Positions 7,928 through 15,008 of a DNA stretch of 20,689 bases are shown here, piece after piece. The position numbers were made by a program, and so were the translations under genes. Position 1 is the stretch's first letter. Each line of letters starts with the position of its first letter. The stretch comes from Anaerolineae bacterium (lineage in GTDB: Bacteria > Chloroflexota > Anaerolineae > 4572-78 > J111), in contig JAGRBY010000054.1 of NCBI GenBank assembly GCA_020433835.1, positions 1 through 20,689 on the forward strand. The letters are read 5' to 3'. The notes under the pieces were generated by a model. The model was given only the letters and a program-made list of their open reading frames with translations, did not search any database and had not been told where the DNA came from.

Positions 7928-8821
7928 ATGCCATCCAGAAGTTTGACCTCACTTGCTTTTGCTTTGGCTGTTTTAGCCTTATTGACAAATCAAGAAACCG
8001 TTTCAAGAGCCAAACCATTAAATGTCTATTCCCCTCCAACTCAAGTAACGGTACAAATGTATGAACTGAACCAAAACGGAACATCGACAAATATTAGATG
8101 CTCTTCAACAAGTGTTAACTGGGGATGCACAGCTTTTTGTAACAATTTCACAAATGTTTGTGCGCCTGGGCCTACCAAAGTCTATCCTTACAGTAGCAAT
8201 GCCCCCTCAGTTCCTATTGAGAGTGAGTATCTGCCGGATGTGGTAGCGCGTGAAGCCTTCCCGCAAAATCTTTCTGCTGTGGCTGTTGAGGCTAATGCAA
8301 TGGCGGCTCGCTCTTTTACCTATAGGCATATTCAAGTGGGTAGTACCATTGACAACTCCACCAGCAAACACCTCTTTATACCATATTATTTTGAATGGCT
8401 AAACCCCACCATCACCCCCAATAATCCGGCCAATGTCTGCAACAGCACTAATTTGAACTTGGCGCAACAGAAAGTGTGTAATGGAACGGCACATCGTTAT
8501 TATGTCTCCTACGGCACCGCTCCCAATGATGATTTACCGGCCATAACCCAATACTTTACCGATATCCGCAATCAAACCGTAGCCGGGGCACAACCCTTCG
8601 AGGTCAGCGTACCGGATCCCATTAGTTCAGATCCCGCTATTACCCAATCTGGCCATGGGCAGGGGCTAAGTCAACGGGGAGCCAGCCGGTGGGGGTATGG
8701 CAATATGGGGTACAAAGGCAACCTTACTCCTTGGAGTTTGCAGTGGACTAAGCCTGAACATATTTTATTTCATTACTATACCGGGGTTCATCTGCGTGAT
8801 GCAGACAGTAGCAACACGTGA
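7928..8821 (+). CDS. SpoIID/LytB-domain secreted protein, cut short by an in-frame TGA
   Basis: A 297-residue product with a signal-like N-terminus (hydrophobic ~8-20, ending near SRA). Its SpoIID features are EYLPDVVAREAFP (containing the glutamate region important in SpoIID lytic enzymes), VEANAMAARSFTYRH, SGHGQGLSQRGASRWG and the closing ILFHYYTGVHL. SpoIID family members cleave peptidoglycan glycan strands or remodel the wall. The enzymatic domain is essentially complete. The TGA at 8819-8821 is followed by more than 600 nt of the same frame open, encoding further domains. The original protein was therefore longer, and this stop is a lesion, a sequencing error or a readthrough site. It is preceded by AAAGGA at 7911-7916 and lies just after the propeller gene. 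Confidence 0.75.
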   Translation: MPSRSLTSLAFALAVLALLTNQETVSRAKPLNVYSPPTQVTVQMYELNQNGTSTNIRCSSTSVNWGCTAFCNNFTNVCAPGPTKVYPYSSNAPSVPIESEYLPDVVAREAFPQNLSAVAVEANAMAARSFTYRHIQVGSTIDNSTSKHLFIPYYFEWLNPTITPNNPANVCNSTNLNLAQQKVCNGTAHRYYVSYGTAPNDDLPAITQYFTDIRNQTVAGAQPFEVSVPDPISSDPAITQSGHGQGLSQRGASRWGYGNMGYKGNLTPWSLQWTKPEHILFHYYTGVHLRDADSSNT

Positions 8822-9430
8822 TTATCTCCCGACTATCGTTGGAATCCATTAACTGTAAATTGGGGCAGTGGAGCCACTCAGCCACCCAATATGCAAGCCG
8901 GCACAACTCATAACGTTAGTATTCAACTACAAAACACGGGCATCATAAATTGGGGAAGTGACGTGAGTTTATCCTGCCAATGGAAAAAACCGGATGGAAG
9001 TATTGTAAATTGTCAAACCAGTACTAATCTAGGGTCATTGGCAATTGGTTCACCCGCTCCCACGGTGACCTTGCCGGTTAAACCCAACAGTAATTTTGCC
9101 GCCGGAGTGTATACATTGATAATTGATATGAAGAAAGGTTCAACCTTTTTTCATAATCGAGAATCCGGTAGACCCTGGCCAACCTTAAACTATAGCGTTT
9201 GTATAGGTAGTAATGGTTGCCAGAAAATTTTTCTACCTATTATTCAAAAAAACAGCATAGGACTAAATTGTTCCTATTTCATCGAAACTTGGTATCCGGT
9301 AGGAACAAATATCTGTAATCCTTCTGTCTCTAATTGCGCTCAAGGGGATGGTCAACCAGATAATGTGTGGGCTGGGCCGTGGCAGACTGGTTATCATCAA
9401 GTTGAATTCTCACCACAATTACATTGGTAA
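8822..9430 (+). pseudogene. Middle part of the broken SpoIID-domain gene (Ig-like domain)
   Basis: This stretch continues the SpoIID reading frame directly after the TGA at 8819-8821, beginning LSPDYRWNPLTVNW. It encodes an Ig-like beta domain (HNVSIQLQNTGIINWGSDVS ... FAAGVYTLIIDM) that resembles the extracellular NBR1-type or NEW3-type Ig folds used for wall or carbohydrate attachment. A further Cys-containing segment follows. A new start at Met 8891 is possible, but it has no secretion signal and would begin inside the domain. The frame ends at TAA 9428-9430, where the neighbouring frame takes over with matching content. It is best read as the central piece of one originally longer gene (7928-9662). 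Confidence 0.6.
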
Positions 9431-9662
9431 CTATGGCAATTTATACATTTCCGCTAAATTGAATGATCAGTGGATCAACGTACATTCTTCATCAAATCAG
9501 AATGATTCGGGCAGATGGGAACTCACTGGAATAGGGTCACAGGCCGGAAAGTACATTTCGGGGTTGAGGTTTGGATTTTCGACCAGTGTAGGAACGCCAA
9601 ACAAGCATCAATTCATGGTTGATGGGTATCGAATCGTCAATTTTATGGCTTGTGGAAACTGA
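9411..9662 (+). pseudogene. C-terminal part of the broken SpoIID-domain gene, shifted frame
   Basis: The frame moves by +1 near 9411-9428. Protein-like sequence then resumes as NYIGNYGNLYISAKLNDQW and ends GYRIVNFMACGN at TGA 9660-9662. It looks like the rest of a beta-rich, extracellular binding domain begun in the preceding frame (DNVWAGPWQTGYHQVEFSPQ). A one-base insertion or two-base loss would explain the break. There is no credible start of its own: the only in-frame Met (9348) overlaps the previous frame in non-protein-like sequence. Confidence 0.55.
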
Positions 9663-9681
9663 GAGATACTATAAATTGTTT

Positions 9682-9715
9682 AGATGAGGTGATGTTATAA
9701 AACACCACCTCATCT
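9682..9715. terminator. Strong stem-loop after the SpoIID gene
   Basis: AGATGAGGTG (9682-9691) pairs perfectly with CACCTCATCT (9706-9715). The stem extends inward through TGTT/AACA past one mismatch, leaving a four-base loop. It lies 20 bp after the last stop of the secreted cassette. An A-run rather than a T-run follows on the + strand, so it is a possible but not classical terminator. Confidence 0.45.
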
Positions 9716-9837
9716 CACAAAAAAAGTTAAAATACACTTGTTCGTTTTTAGGAAGTGATTGACTTGTGAATTTACTTTGGTTGTGGAGCATAATCAAAGA
9801 TTTAGTAATCCACTAACCTCCAACCTCTAAACACCTC

Positions 9838-9895
9838 TTGACAACCGAACAGTGTTCGGTTATAATGACCTCAAAGTTACCGAACAGTGTTCGGT
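9838..9895 (+). promoter_or_regulatory. Consensus promoter with two TetR-type operators, one filling the -35/-10 spacer
   Basis: The -35 box TTGACA (9838-9843) and -10 box TATAAT (9861-9866) are both perfect consensus. The 17-bp spacer between them (9844-9860) is exactly the palindrome ACCGAACAGTGTTCGGT. The identical 17-bp palindrome recurs at 9879-9895, 35 bp centre to centre and just past the expected transcription start, 20 nt before the GTG of the tetR-like gene. A third, near-identical site lies after that gene at 10544-10558. Bound repressor would occlude polymerase, so strong autorepression by the adjacent TetR protein is inferred. Confidence 0.9.
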
Positions 9896-9915
9896 CGTCC
9901 TAGAAGGAACGTATT

Positions 9916-10527
9916 GTGACAGAAGATGAATTAACGCCCAGAGAACGTCGGGCGGCCCGCACTCGCGAAACGATTTTAGATACGGCCCGACAAATGATTA
10001 GTGAGCAAGGAGCATACGGATTTTCTCTACGCGAAGTTGCTCGACGCAGCGATTACAGTCCGGCTGGGCTGTATGAATACTTTGGTAACAAAGACGAATT
10101 GGTGGGGGCAGTCATCGAGCAAAGTTTTGAGCGCTTTAGTCGCTACATGCGCAGTGTGCCTGCCGATTTGCCGCCGCGTACCTATTTATTGGAACTTGGG
10201 ATGACTTACATTCGCTTTGCCATTGAAAACCCACAGCACTTCATGCTCATTTTCAATACCCCCGACCTCCACACTCACAAAGCAGAGGATGAATTCATTA
10301 CCGAAGGAACGCATCACCTTTTGGTACAAGGTGTTCAGCGCTGTTTGGATGCCGGTGAAATTTCGAACCACTACCAGCTTGATGATTTAGTGTTTGCCGC
10401 CTGGGCCACTGTTCATGGCATGTCAACGCTCATCATCAGCCATCTCTCGCAGGACAATCACGACTGGCTTTCGTCCAGCCGGACCATGCTCGAAGCTTGG
10501 TGTCGTGGGCTTAGCCAATCACCTTGA
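9916..10527 (+). CDS. TetR/AcrR family transcriptional repressor
   Basis: A 203-residue TetR protein. The N-terminal helix-turn-helix spans about residues 16-62 (TRETILDTARQMISEQGAYG, then SLREVARRSDYSPAGLYEYF and NKDEL). The C-terminal ligand domain contains AAWATVHGMSTL, reminiscent of the WHG-type (TetR_C_33) domain. The start is GTG at 9916 with AGAAGGA at 9902-9908. Three palindromic sites (ACCGAACAGTGTTCGGT twice upstream, a variant downstream) are the probable operators, so it likely represses itself and the permease gene at 10679. The ligand is unknown; many such regulators sense drugs, lipids or other small hydrophobic molecules exported by the neighbouring transporter. Confidence 0.9.
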   Translation: MTEDELTPRERRAARTRETILDTARQMISEQGAYGFSLREVARRSDYSPAGLYEYFGNKDELVGAVIEQSFERFSRYMRSVPADLPPRTYLLELGMTYIRFAIENPQHFMLIFNTPDLHTHKAEDEFITEGTHHLLVQGVQRCLDAGEISNHYQLDDLVFAAWATVHGMSTLIISHLSQDNHDWLSSSRTMLEAWCRGLSQSP

Positions 10528-10543
10528 TTTTTTTTACACATAA

Positions 10544-10558
10544 CCGAACGGTGTTCGG
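10544..10558. promoter_or_regulatory. Third TetR-type operator, upstream of the permease gene
   Basis: CCGAACGGTGTTCGG differs from the core of the two upstream operators by one central base. It sits 17 nt after the tetR stop and about 120 nt before the permease start. I see no convincing -35/-10 pair around it, though TATAGT at 10572-10577 could be a weak -10 box. It suggests the permease gene is controlled by the same repressor. Confidence 0.75.
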
Positions 10559-10583
10559 AATAAACACGCTGTATAGTGAGTTG

Positions 10584-10623
10584 GATAGATAGATAGATGG
10601 ATGGATGGATGGATGGATGGATG
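10584..10623. repeat. Tetranucleotide microsatellite (GATA)3(GATG)7
   Basis: Three GATA units are followed by seven GATG units, 40 bp in all, with no interruption. The tract lies between the third TetR operator and the permease ribosome site (AGGAGA at 10668-10673). Such tracts change length by slipped-strand mispairing. Here a change would alter the leader or promoter spacing rather than a reading frame. Confidence 0.9.
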
Positions 10624-10678
10624 GTGAGTTAATGACCAGTCCACTAGCCAACCATCAAACCCATTATAGGAGAGAACA

Positions 10679-12100
10679 ATGTCCGTAATTTGGTACAAAC
10701 TGTGGTCTGATTTGTGGGATAACAAAGTGCGCACGATTTTGGCCGTGCTCAGTATCTCGGCCGGAACGTTTGCGGTGGGTGCGGTGTTTGGTATGGCCGA
10801 TCAGCTTTTGGCCGGAATGGACAATGCCCATCGCGCGGTCAATCCATCACACCTCAACATTGGATTGGAGAAACGCATTGACCGCGATACGGCTGTTCGA
10901 TTGGAAAGCATCGACGGGCTGGCCGGAGTCGAGGTGCTGAACCAGGTGACCGTGCGCTACAAAACCAGCCCCGAAGCCGAATGGGAGCCGGGCCTGATGA
11001 TTATGCGCGACGATTACCACGCCATGAAGTACGACCTGCTGCAGCTCAAAGCCGGCGAATGGCCCGAACGCACCCGCAGCGTCGGCATCGACCGCTCGGC
11101 CAGCGATTTCTACGGCATCGACATTGGGGATGAGGTTATTTTTGAACTGGCTCAAACTGACCGGGCGTTGAAGGTAACGGGCAAAATTCGCCACCCGTTT
11201 GTGCCGCCGCCGGCGTTTGGGGGTGAGGCCCGCTTTTTTGTCGATGCGCAGGGGATGGAGCGTTTCGGCATTGAGGAGGGTGAGTTTAGCACGCTGCTGG
11301 TGCAGGTGGATCCCTACAGCCAGGAATTAGCCGAAGAAGTCGCCACGGAGATTAAAGATCGGCTGGCCAAAGAAGATATCGGCGTGACGAACGTCATCTA
11401 TCAAGACCCCAACAAGCATTGGGGCCGCATTTTTGTCGAAGGTTTTAACTTTGTCCTGCAAATTTTGGCTGTTGTCTCGCTTATTGTCAGTGCCATTTTG
11501 GTGACCAATACCCTCACAGCGCTGATTACCCAGCAAACCAACCAGATCGGCATTATCAAAGCTGTCGGTGGCAAGACCTCGATCATTTTGCGCATTTATT
11601 TGAGCGCGGTCTTGGTGTATGGCCTTCTGGCGTTTCTCATCTCGGTTGCGCCGGGGGCTTACGTCGCCTTTAGTCTGACGAAAACGTTCCTCAATCTCTT
11701 TAATATTGATTACAATACCTTCCATATTTCTCCTTTGGCCGTGGGGCTGCAAGTGGCTGCGGCTCTATTGACCCCGCTGCTTGCGGCTCTGCTGCCCATC
11801 CTCAAAGGTACGGCCACAACGGTGCGCGAGGCAATTGCCAGCTACGGCATCGCCGGTAGCTTTGGCAACAACGGCTTCGATCGCTGGATCGATGGCCTTA
11901 GCCGCCGTTTTTTACCTTCATCGTATGCTATTTCGCTCAATAATATGTTTCGAAAAAAAGGGCGACTTATTCTCACGCAGTTGGTTTTGATCACGGCCGG
12001 AACGATGTTTATGGTGGTCATCAGCTTAGCCCAATCGACCGATTTGACGGTGGCGCATGATTTAGACCGGCGCAGCGTACGATGTACGCATCAGCTTTGA
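10679..12100 (+). CDS. MacB/FtsX-type ABC permease, N-terminal part (gene split by a frameshift)
   Basis: This part encodes 473 residues. An N-terminal membrane span (~20-42) leads into a periplasmic MacB_PCD-like domain (~50-250). An FtsX core of three spans follows (ILAVVSLIVSAILVTNTLTA, VYGLLAFLISVAPGAYVAF, VGLQVAAALLTPLLAALLPI). A further span (ITAGTMFMVVISLAQ) begins the second FtsX half. The last ~12 residues (from about RRSVRCTHQL) are out-of-frame, and the true continuation is in the +1 frame from 12066. The two parts would make an ~803-residue permease, a usual size for double-FtsX transporters that export lipids, peptides or drugs. Operator, tetR gene and AGGAGA site lie upstream. 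No ABC ATPase gene is adjacent. Confidence 0.8.
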   Translation: MSVIWYKLWSDLWDNKVRTILAVLSISAGTFAVGAVFGMADQLLAGMDNAHRAVNPSHLNIGLEKRIDRDTAVRLESIDGLAGVEVLNQVTVRYKTSPEAEWEPGLMIMRDDYHAMKYDLLQLKAGEWPERTRSVGIDRSASDFYGIDIGDEVIFELAQTDRALKVTGKIRHPFVPPPAFGGEARFFVDAQGMERFGIEEGEFSTLLVQVDPYSQELAEEVATEIKDRLAKEDIGVTNVIYQDPNKHWGRIFVEGFNFVLQILAVVSLIVSAILVTNTLTALITQQTNQIGIIKAVGGKTSIILRIYLSAVLVYGLLAFLISVAPGAYVAFSLTKTFLNLFNIDYNTFHISPLAVGLQVAAALLTPLLAALLPILKGTATTVREAIASYGIAGSFGNNGFDRWIDGLSRRFLPSSYAISLNNMFRKKGRLILTQLVLITAGTMFMVVISLAQSTDLTVAHDLDRRSVRCTHQL

Positions 12101-13091
12101 GGATCGCCAGCGGGCCGACCGCATGGTGCGTATGGCCGAGCAGTTGCCGGAGGTAGCCGAAACCGAGGTGTGGCTGACGTCGCCAGGCTCGCTGCTTAAG
12201 GACGGCCAGCGTTTACGTGAGGCGGGTGTCGGTATTTTTCTGAATGGGGTACCCATTGGCAGCCACATGTATAAGCCGATTATTGTGGCGGGGCGCTGGT
12301 TTGAGCCGGGTGACGAGAATGTGCTGGTGATCTATCAGGAGATCGCCGAAGATCACAACATCGCCGTGGGTGATACGGTTACGCTCGATTTGGGAGAGTT
12401 TGGCGATGACACCTGGCAAGTGGTTGGTATCTTTCAAACCGTCTTTACCGATGGCTTCGGTGGCGATCCGATTTATGCCCCGCTGAATGCTGTGGAAAAT
12501 GCAACGCATAAGTACAGCCGTGGCACGCAGATTTTGGTGCGAACGCAAGAGCGCGACCAGACTTACGTCGCTGCCGTTTCCGATAAACTGAAAACGCTGT
12601 ATGAAAATCGGCAGCGGGATGTTGATCTCAACGGCAGCGGGACGACCTTTGAAGATCGCCAGTTTGCCGACAGTCAGTATGCCATCAATATTAATATGCT
12701 GCTGGCTTTGGCCGCTATTTTGGCCCTGGTCGGCGGAATCGGGCTTATGGGAGCGCTCTCAATTAGCGTAGTTGAGCGTACGCGCGAAATCGGGGTGATG
12801 CGTGCCGTTGGAGCTAGAACGCGAACCATTTTGGGGATGCTGATTATGGAGGGTGTGTTACAGGGAACACTCAGTTGGGCTGTAGCCGTGCCGCTTTCGT
12901 TTTTGTTAGGGCGTCCGCTGGCACAGCAGATGGGGCAAATTATGCTCGATATCAATCTGGATTACGCCTATAGCTACGGAGCCGTATTCCTATGGTTAGG
13001 TATCATCTTAAGCATCTCCACGCTGGCTTCCGTACTGCCGGCCCGAAACGCGACTCAAATCAGCGTGCGGGAAAGTTTGGCCTATGCTTAA
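12066..13091 (+). CDS. MacB/FtsX-type ABC permease, C-terminal part (shifted frame)
   Basis: The frame becomes protein-like at GAAYDVRISFEDRQRADRM and runs to TAA 13089-13091. Deleting one base near 12068-12070 joins it smoothly to the preceding part as HDLDGAAYDVRISF. It encodes the second periplasmic domain and the last three FtsX spans (LLALAAILALVGGIGLMGAL, MLIMEGVLQGTLSWAVAVPL, VFLWLGIILSISTLASVLPA), with the family motif VVERTREIGVMRAVGA between spans. The in-frame ATG at 12123 is internal to the domain and has no clear ribosome site. The rest of the sequence is well preserved, so a single recent frameshift or an assembly error is likely. Confidence 0.75.
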   Translation, partial: TGAAYDVRISFEDRQRADRMVRMAEQLPEVAETEVWLTSPGSLLKDGQRLREAGVGIFLNGVPIGSHMYKPIIVAGRWFEPGDENVLVIYQEIAEDHNIAVGDTVTLDLGEFGDDTWQVVGIFQTVFTDGFGGDPIYAPLNAVENATHKYSRGTQILVRTQERDQTYVAAVSDKLKTLYENRQRDVDLNGSGTTFEDRQFADSQYAININMLLALAAILALVGGIGLMGALSISVVERTREIGVMRAVGARTRTILGMLIMEGVLQGTLSWAVAVPLSFLLGRPLAQQMGQIMLDINLDYAYSYGAVFLWLGIILSISTLASVLPARNATQISVRESLAYA

Positions 13092-13121
13092 GGCCTCGTA
13101 ACAATACGGTATCGAACACAA

Positions 13122-13157
13122 AAAAAGCGATCCGCGCGTAAAGCCGGATCGCTTTTT
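13122..13157. terminator. Bidirectional intrinsic terminator
   Basis: AAAAAGCGATCCG (13122-13134) is a perfect inverted repeat of CGGATCGCTTTTT (13145-13157) around a 10-nt loop. The GC-rich stem with a T-run on one side and an A-run on the other can end transcripts from both directions. It lies between the converging permease (+, ends 13091) and small basic protein gene (-, ends 13193). Confidence 0.9.
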
Positions 13158-13192
13158 GATTGCATTTTTGAGGCGGAAACTACGCTGTCGAA

Positions 13193-13312
13193 CTATTTCT
13201 TGCCGGGTTTTTTCTTTTTGGGGGTGGAGGTGGTTTGAGCGGTTGTTGGCGGTTTGTTGCCGGCTTTGGGTTTGGCCGGGCTTTTAGGTTGGTTTTGATT
13301 GCGGTTTGCCAT
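13193..13312 (-). CDS. Small basic Lys/Pro-rich protein, 39 residues
   Basis: It encodes MANRNQNQPKSPAKPKAG followed by a Thr-rich stretch and a Lys-rich tail (TPKKKKPGKK). The protein is strongly basic, disordered-looking and lacks hydrophobic segments. The ATG at 13312 is chosen over a longer reading because AAGGAG lies at ideal distance just upstream on the minus strand. The composition recalls histone-tail-like or nucleic-acid-binding small proteins, but no family is recognised and the function is unknown. It is probably its own short transcript, ended by the terminator at 13122-13157. Confidence 0.65.
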   Translation of the reverse strand: MANRNQNQPKSPAKPKAGNKPPTTAQTTSTPKKKKPGKK

Positions 13313-13463
13313 GATCAAATCTCCTTCGATGGAATTTAATGTCTTAGTAGAGGGGTCGCTGGAAAATTTCATCTCCAAACGACTATACTCAATCATAATC
13401 TACGCCTGTATAAAAAAAGTAGAAAAATGATTTCAAATGTGTGTGAAATATAATCGACGTGTA

Positions 13464-14030
13464 TTAATTTTGCGACAGGCCATCGAGGTAGATGGACACC
13501 AAACGGGTAAAACTTTCATCACGATCCAAAGGCATTTCGAAGGCTCCGCCGGTTTCCAGGGAAACAAACCCGTGTAATACGCTGCGAAATCCTCGAATGG
13601 CGTGGAGGGCGGCTTCGCCTTCCAGGTTGTAGGAAGCCAGCACCAACTGCAAAATCATGAGCAGTTCGGACGAAAGGGCTGCCAGTTGCGCATCATCCGG
13701 TGGCGGGGCTTTGAGCACCAGCGGATAGATACCAAGCTGCGCGTGGGCAAAAGCGCGATAGGCGTGGGCGATAGCCAACAATGCTTCACGGCCGACTTTG
13801 CCGACAACCGCCTGCCGAATATATGTTAAAAGCTGCTGTAAGCCCCACACGGTGAGATCGTGCTGCAAGCCGTCCATGCCTTTAACGTGGTTGTACAGCG
13901 ATGGCACCCTGATATTCAATTCGGTGGCGAGGTGGGTGAGGGTGATGTTAGCCAGGCCGCCACGTTCGTTAGCTAGCCTGGCCGCCGTTTCGATAACGCG
14001 CTCGTGGGTGAGGGTTCGCGATTTAGCCAT
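13464..14030 (-). CDS. TetR/AcrR family regulator with WHG-type C-terminal domain
   Basis: A 188-residue protein. The helix-turn-helix spans residues ~5-50 (RVIETAARLANERGGLANIT, then LTHLATELNIRVPSLYNHV). The C-terminal domain carries the features of the WHG family (AYRAFAHAQLGIYPLVLKAP ... GFRSVLHGFVSLETGGAFEM). ATG 14030 is chosen because the protein-like part begins at MAKSRTLTHER; upstream codons lie inside the hydrolase gene. It overlaps the end of the MBL hydrolase gene by 8 bp, so translation is probably coupled. It is the likely repressor acting on the palindromic operator at 14812-14830. Confidence 0.9.
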   Translation of the reverse strand: MAKSRTLTHERVIETAARLANERGGLANITLTHLATELNIRVPSLYNHVKGMDGLQHDLTVWGLQQLLTYIRQAVVGKVGREALLAIAHAYRAFAHAQLGIYPLVLKAPPPDDAQLAALSSELLMILQLVLASYNLEGEAALHAIRGFRSVLHGFVSLETGGAFEMPLDRDESFTRLVSIYLDGLSQN

Positions 14031-14754
14031 GGACAATCTTTTGATGATGCTGACGTTTTGCAAGGTTCTGCTCGGCTTCAGCGATGGCGCGATCCATCGC
14101 TTGGGTTGGGTTGTCGATGACTTTCCCGTGCCCAACGGCCAGCCGCGACGGATTAAGGCGGCGCAACTGTCGCGCGGTGTCGAGCGCGGTTTGAGGATGC
14201 CAGGTTGCCATTGCCGGGAAAGGAAAGAGCCAGCGCAGGGTTCCGGCAACGGCCAAACCGGCTTGCGATTGAAACGCATCACCGCCGATGAGTGTACCGT
14301 CGCGCGTATCTAAAAAGGCGATGTGATCGGGCGTGTGGCCGGGGGCGGCAATTACTTGTAACGAACCGATTTGGTCGCCGGGGGTCAAAAGACGCGTTGG
14401 TTTGGTTTGGCGCCGGACAAAATCGCCGCGCAGTTTGGCTTGAGGCTCGTCGGCTGTTAAGCTCAAATCACCCTCTAGAAAACGAGCAGTACGGGCCGTG
14501 AAAGCAATTTCCAGGCCGGGGAGCAATTCGCTAATTTTATCTAACGAACCGGCATGATCGCCGTGCGCGTGGGTTAATACCAAACGGGTAATGGGCAACT
14601 GCTCACGCCGGGCCGCTTCGAGAATAGCTTTGGCACTGCCGAATAAATTGGTATCAACCAACGTTAGTTCATCTTCTTCACGCACAAAATAGCAGCTAAA
14701 TGCTCCTAAACGGGTTAGTTGAATTAAGTTTTGGCCGTGATGTGTTACTTTCAT
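14023..14754 (-). CDS. MBL-fold metallo-hydrolase
   Basis: A 243-residue metallo-beta-lactamase-fold enzyme. The metal-binding motif THAHGDH (His62, His64, Asp66, His67) is complete, and His140 (APGHTPDH), Asp159 (GGDA) and His209 (VGHGK) supply the remaining ligands. This is a full di-zinc site. Family members hydrolyse lactones, thioesters, glyoxalase-type substrates and others; the sequence does not say which, though a short GloB-like or lactonase-like fold is apparent. ATG 14754 is chosen because CGGAGG lies 6-7 nt upstream, unlike the in-frame Met 24 nt earlier. It is the first gene of a two-gene operon with the TetR gene. Confidence 0.9.
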   Translation of the reverse strand: MKVTHHGQNLIQLTRLGAFSCYFVREEDELTLVDTNLFGSAKAILEAARREQLPITRLVLTHAHGDHAGSLDKISELLPGLEIAFTARTARFLEGDLSLTADEPQAKLRGDFVRRQTKPTRLLTPGDQIGSLQVIAAPGHTPDHIAFLDTRDGTLIGGDAFQSQAGLAVAGTLRWLFPFPAMATWHPQTALDTARQLRRLNPSRLAVGHGKVIDNPTQAMDRAIAEAEQNLAKRQHHQKIVHG

Positions 14755-14790
14755 GGAAAACCTCCGATACATCGTCATGATTTATCAAAC

Positions 14791-14835
14791 AAACTAATAC
14801 AACTAGATTATAAACTAATATTATTAGTTTGTCAA
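14791..14835 (-). promoter_or_regulatory. Consensus promoter with palindromic operator in the spacer (MBL-tetR operon)
   Basis: On the minus strand, TTGACA (14835-14830) and TATAAT (14812-14807) are perfect consensus boxes 17 bp apart. The spacer is nearly filled by the palindrome AAACTAAT-ATT-ATTAGTTT (14812-14830). The half-site AAACTAATA recurs at 14791-14799, 21 bp (two helical turns) from the first. The operator is therefore placed to block polymerase, most likely by the TetR protein of the same operon. Confidence 0.9.
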
Positions 14836-14876
14836 GAGGCAAAAATAGTACCACCTCAGCCAATCAATATCAACAC

Positions 14877-14973
14877 AAAAGGCTAAGGCTAAGCAGACAA
14901 ATTCAGGGTGAGTCGCCAATCTCAAAAAATCGGCGCGTTTTCTTTGCTTTTTTCTCAGCCTTAGCCTCAGCCT
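14877..14973. repeat. Palindromic CTCAGCC-type intergenic repeat, copy 2
   Basis: GGCTAAGGCTAAG near 14881-14893 is the near reverse complement of CTCAGCCTTAGCC (14954-14966), so the ~95-bp unit can form a long stem-loop. Its right arm matches 82-101 at 19 of 20 bases. Together with the 110-bp element at 15009 it fills the 367-bp gap between the hydrolase promoter and the fusion gene; no coding sequence is visible there. Confidence 0.55.
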
Positions 14974-15008
14974 GATTTACACCAAGTCGTCTTACGGCTG
15001 AGTAATTA

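Noticed and set aside
9400..9430. Programmed ribosomal frameshift in the SpoIID gene
   Set aside because: There is no slippery heptamer or downstream pseudoknot evident, and an upstream in-frame TGA already breaks the same gene.
14031..14282. Upstream extension of the second TetR gene by 84 codons
   Set aside because: It reads out-of-frame through the MBL hydrolase gene and has no TetR-like content; MAKSRTLT at 14030 is the natural start.
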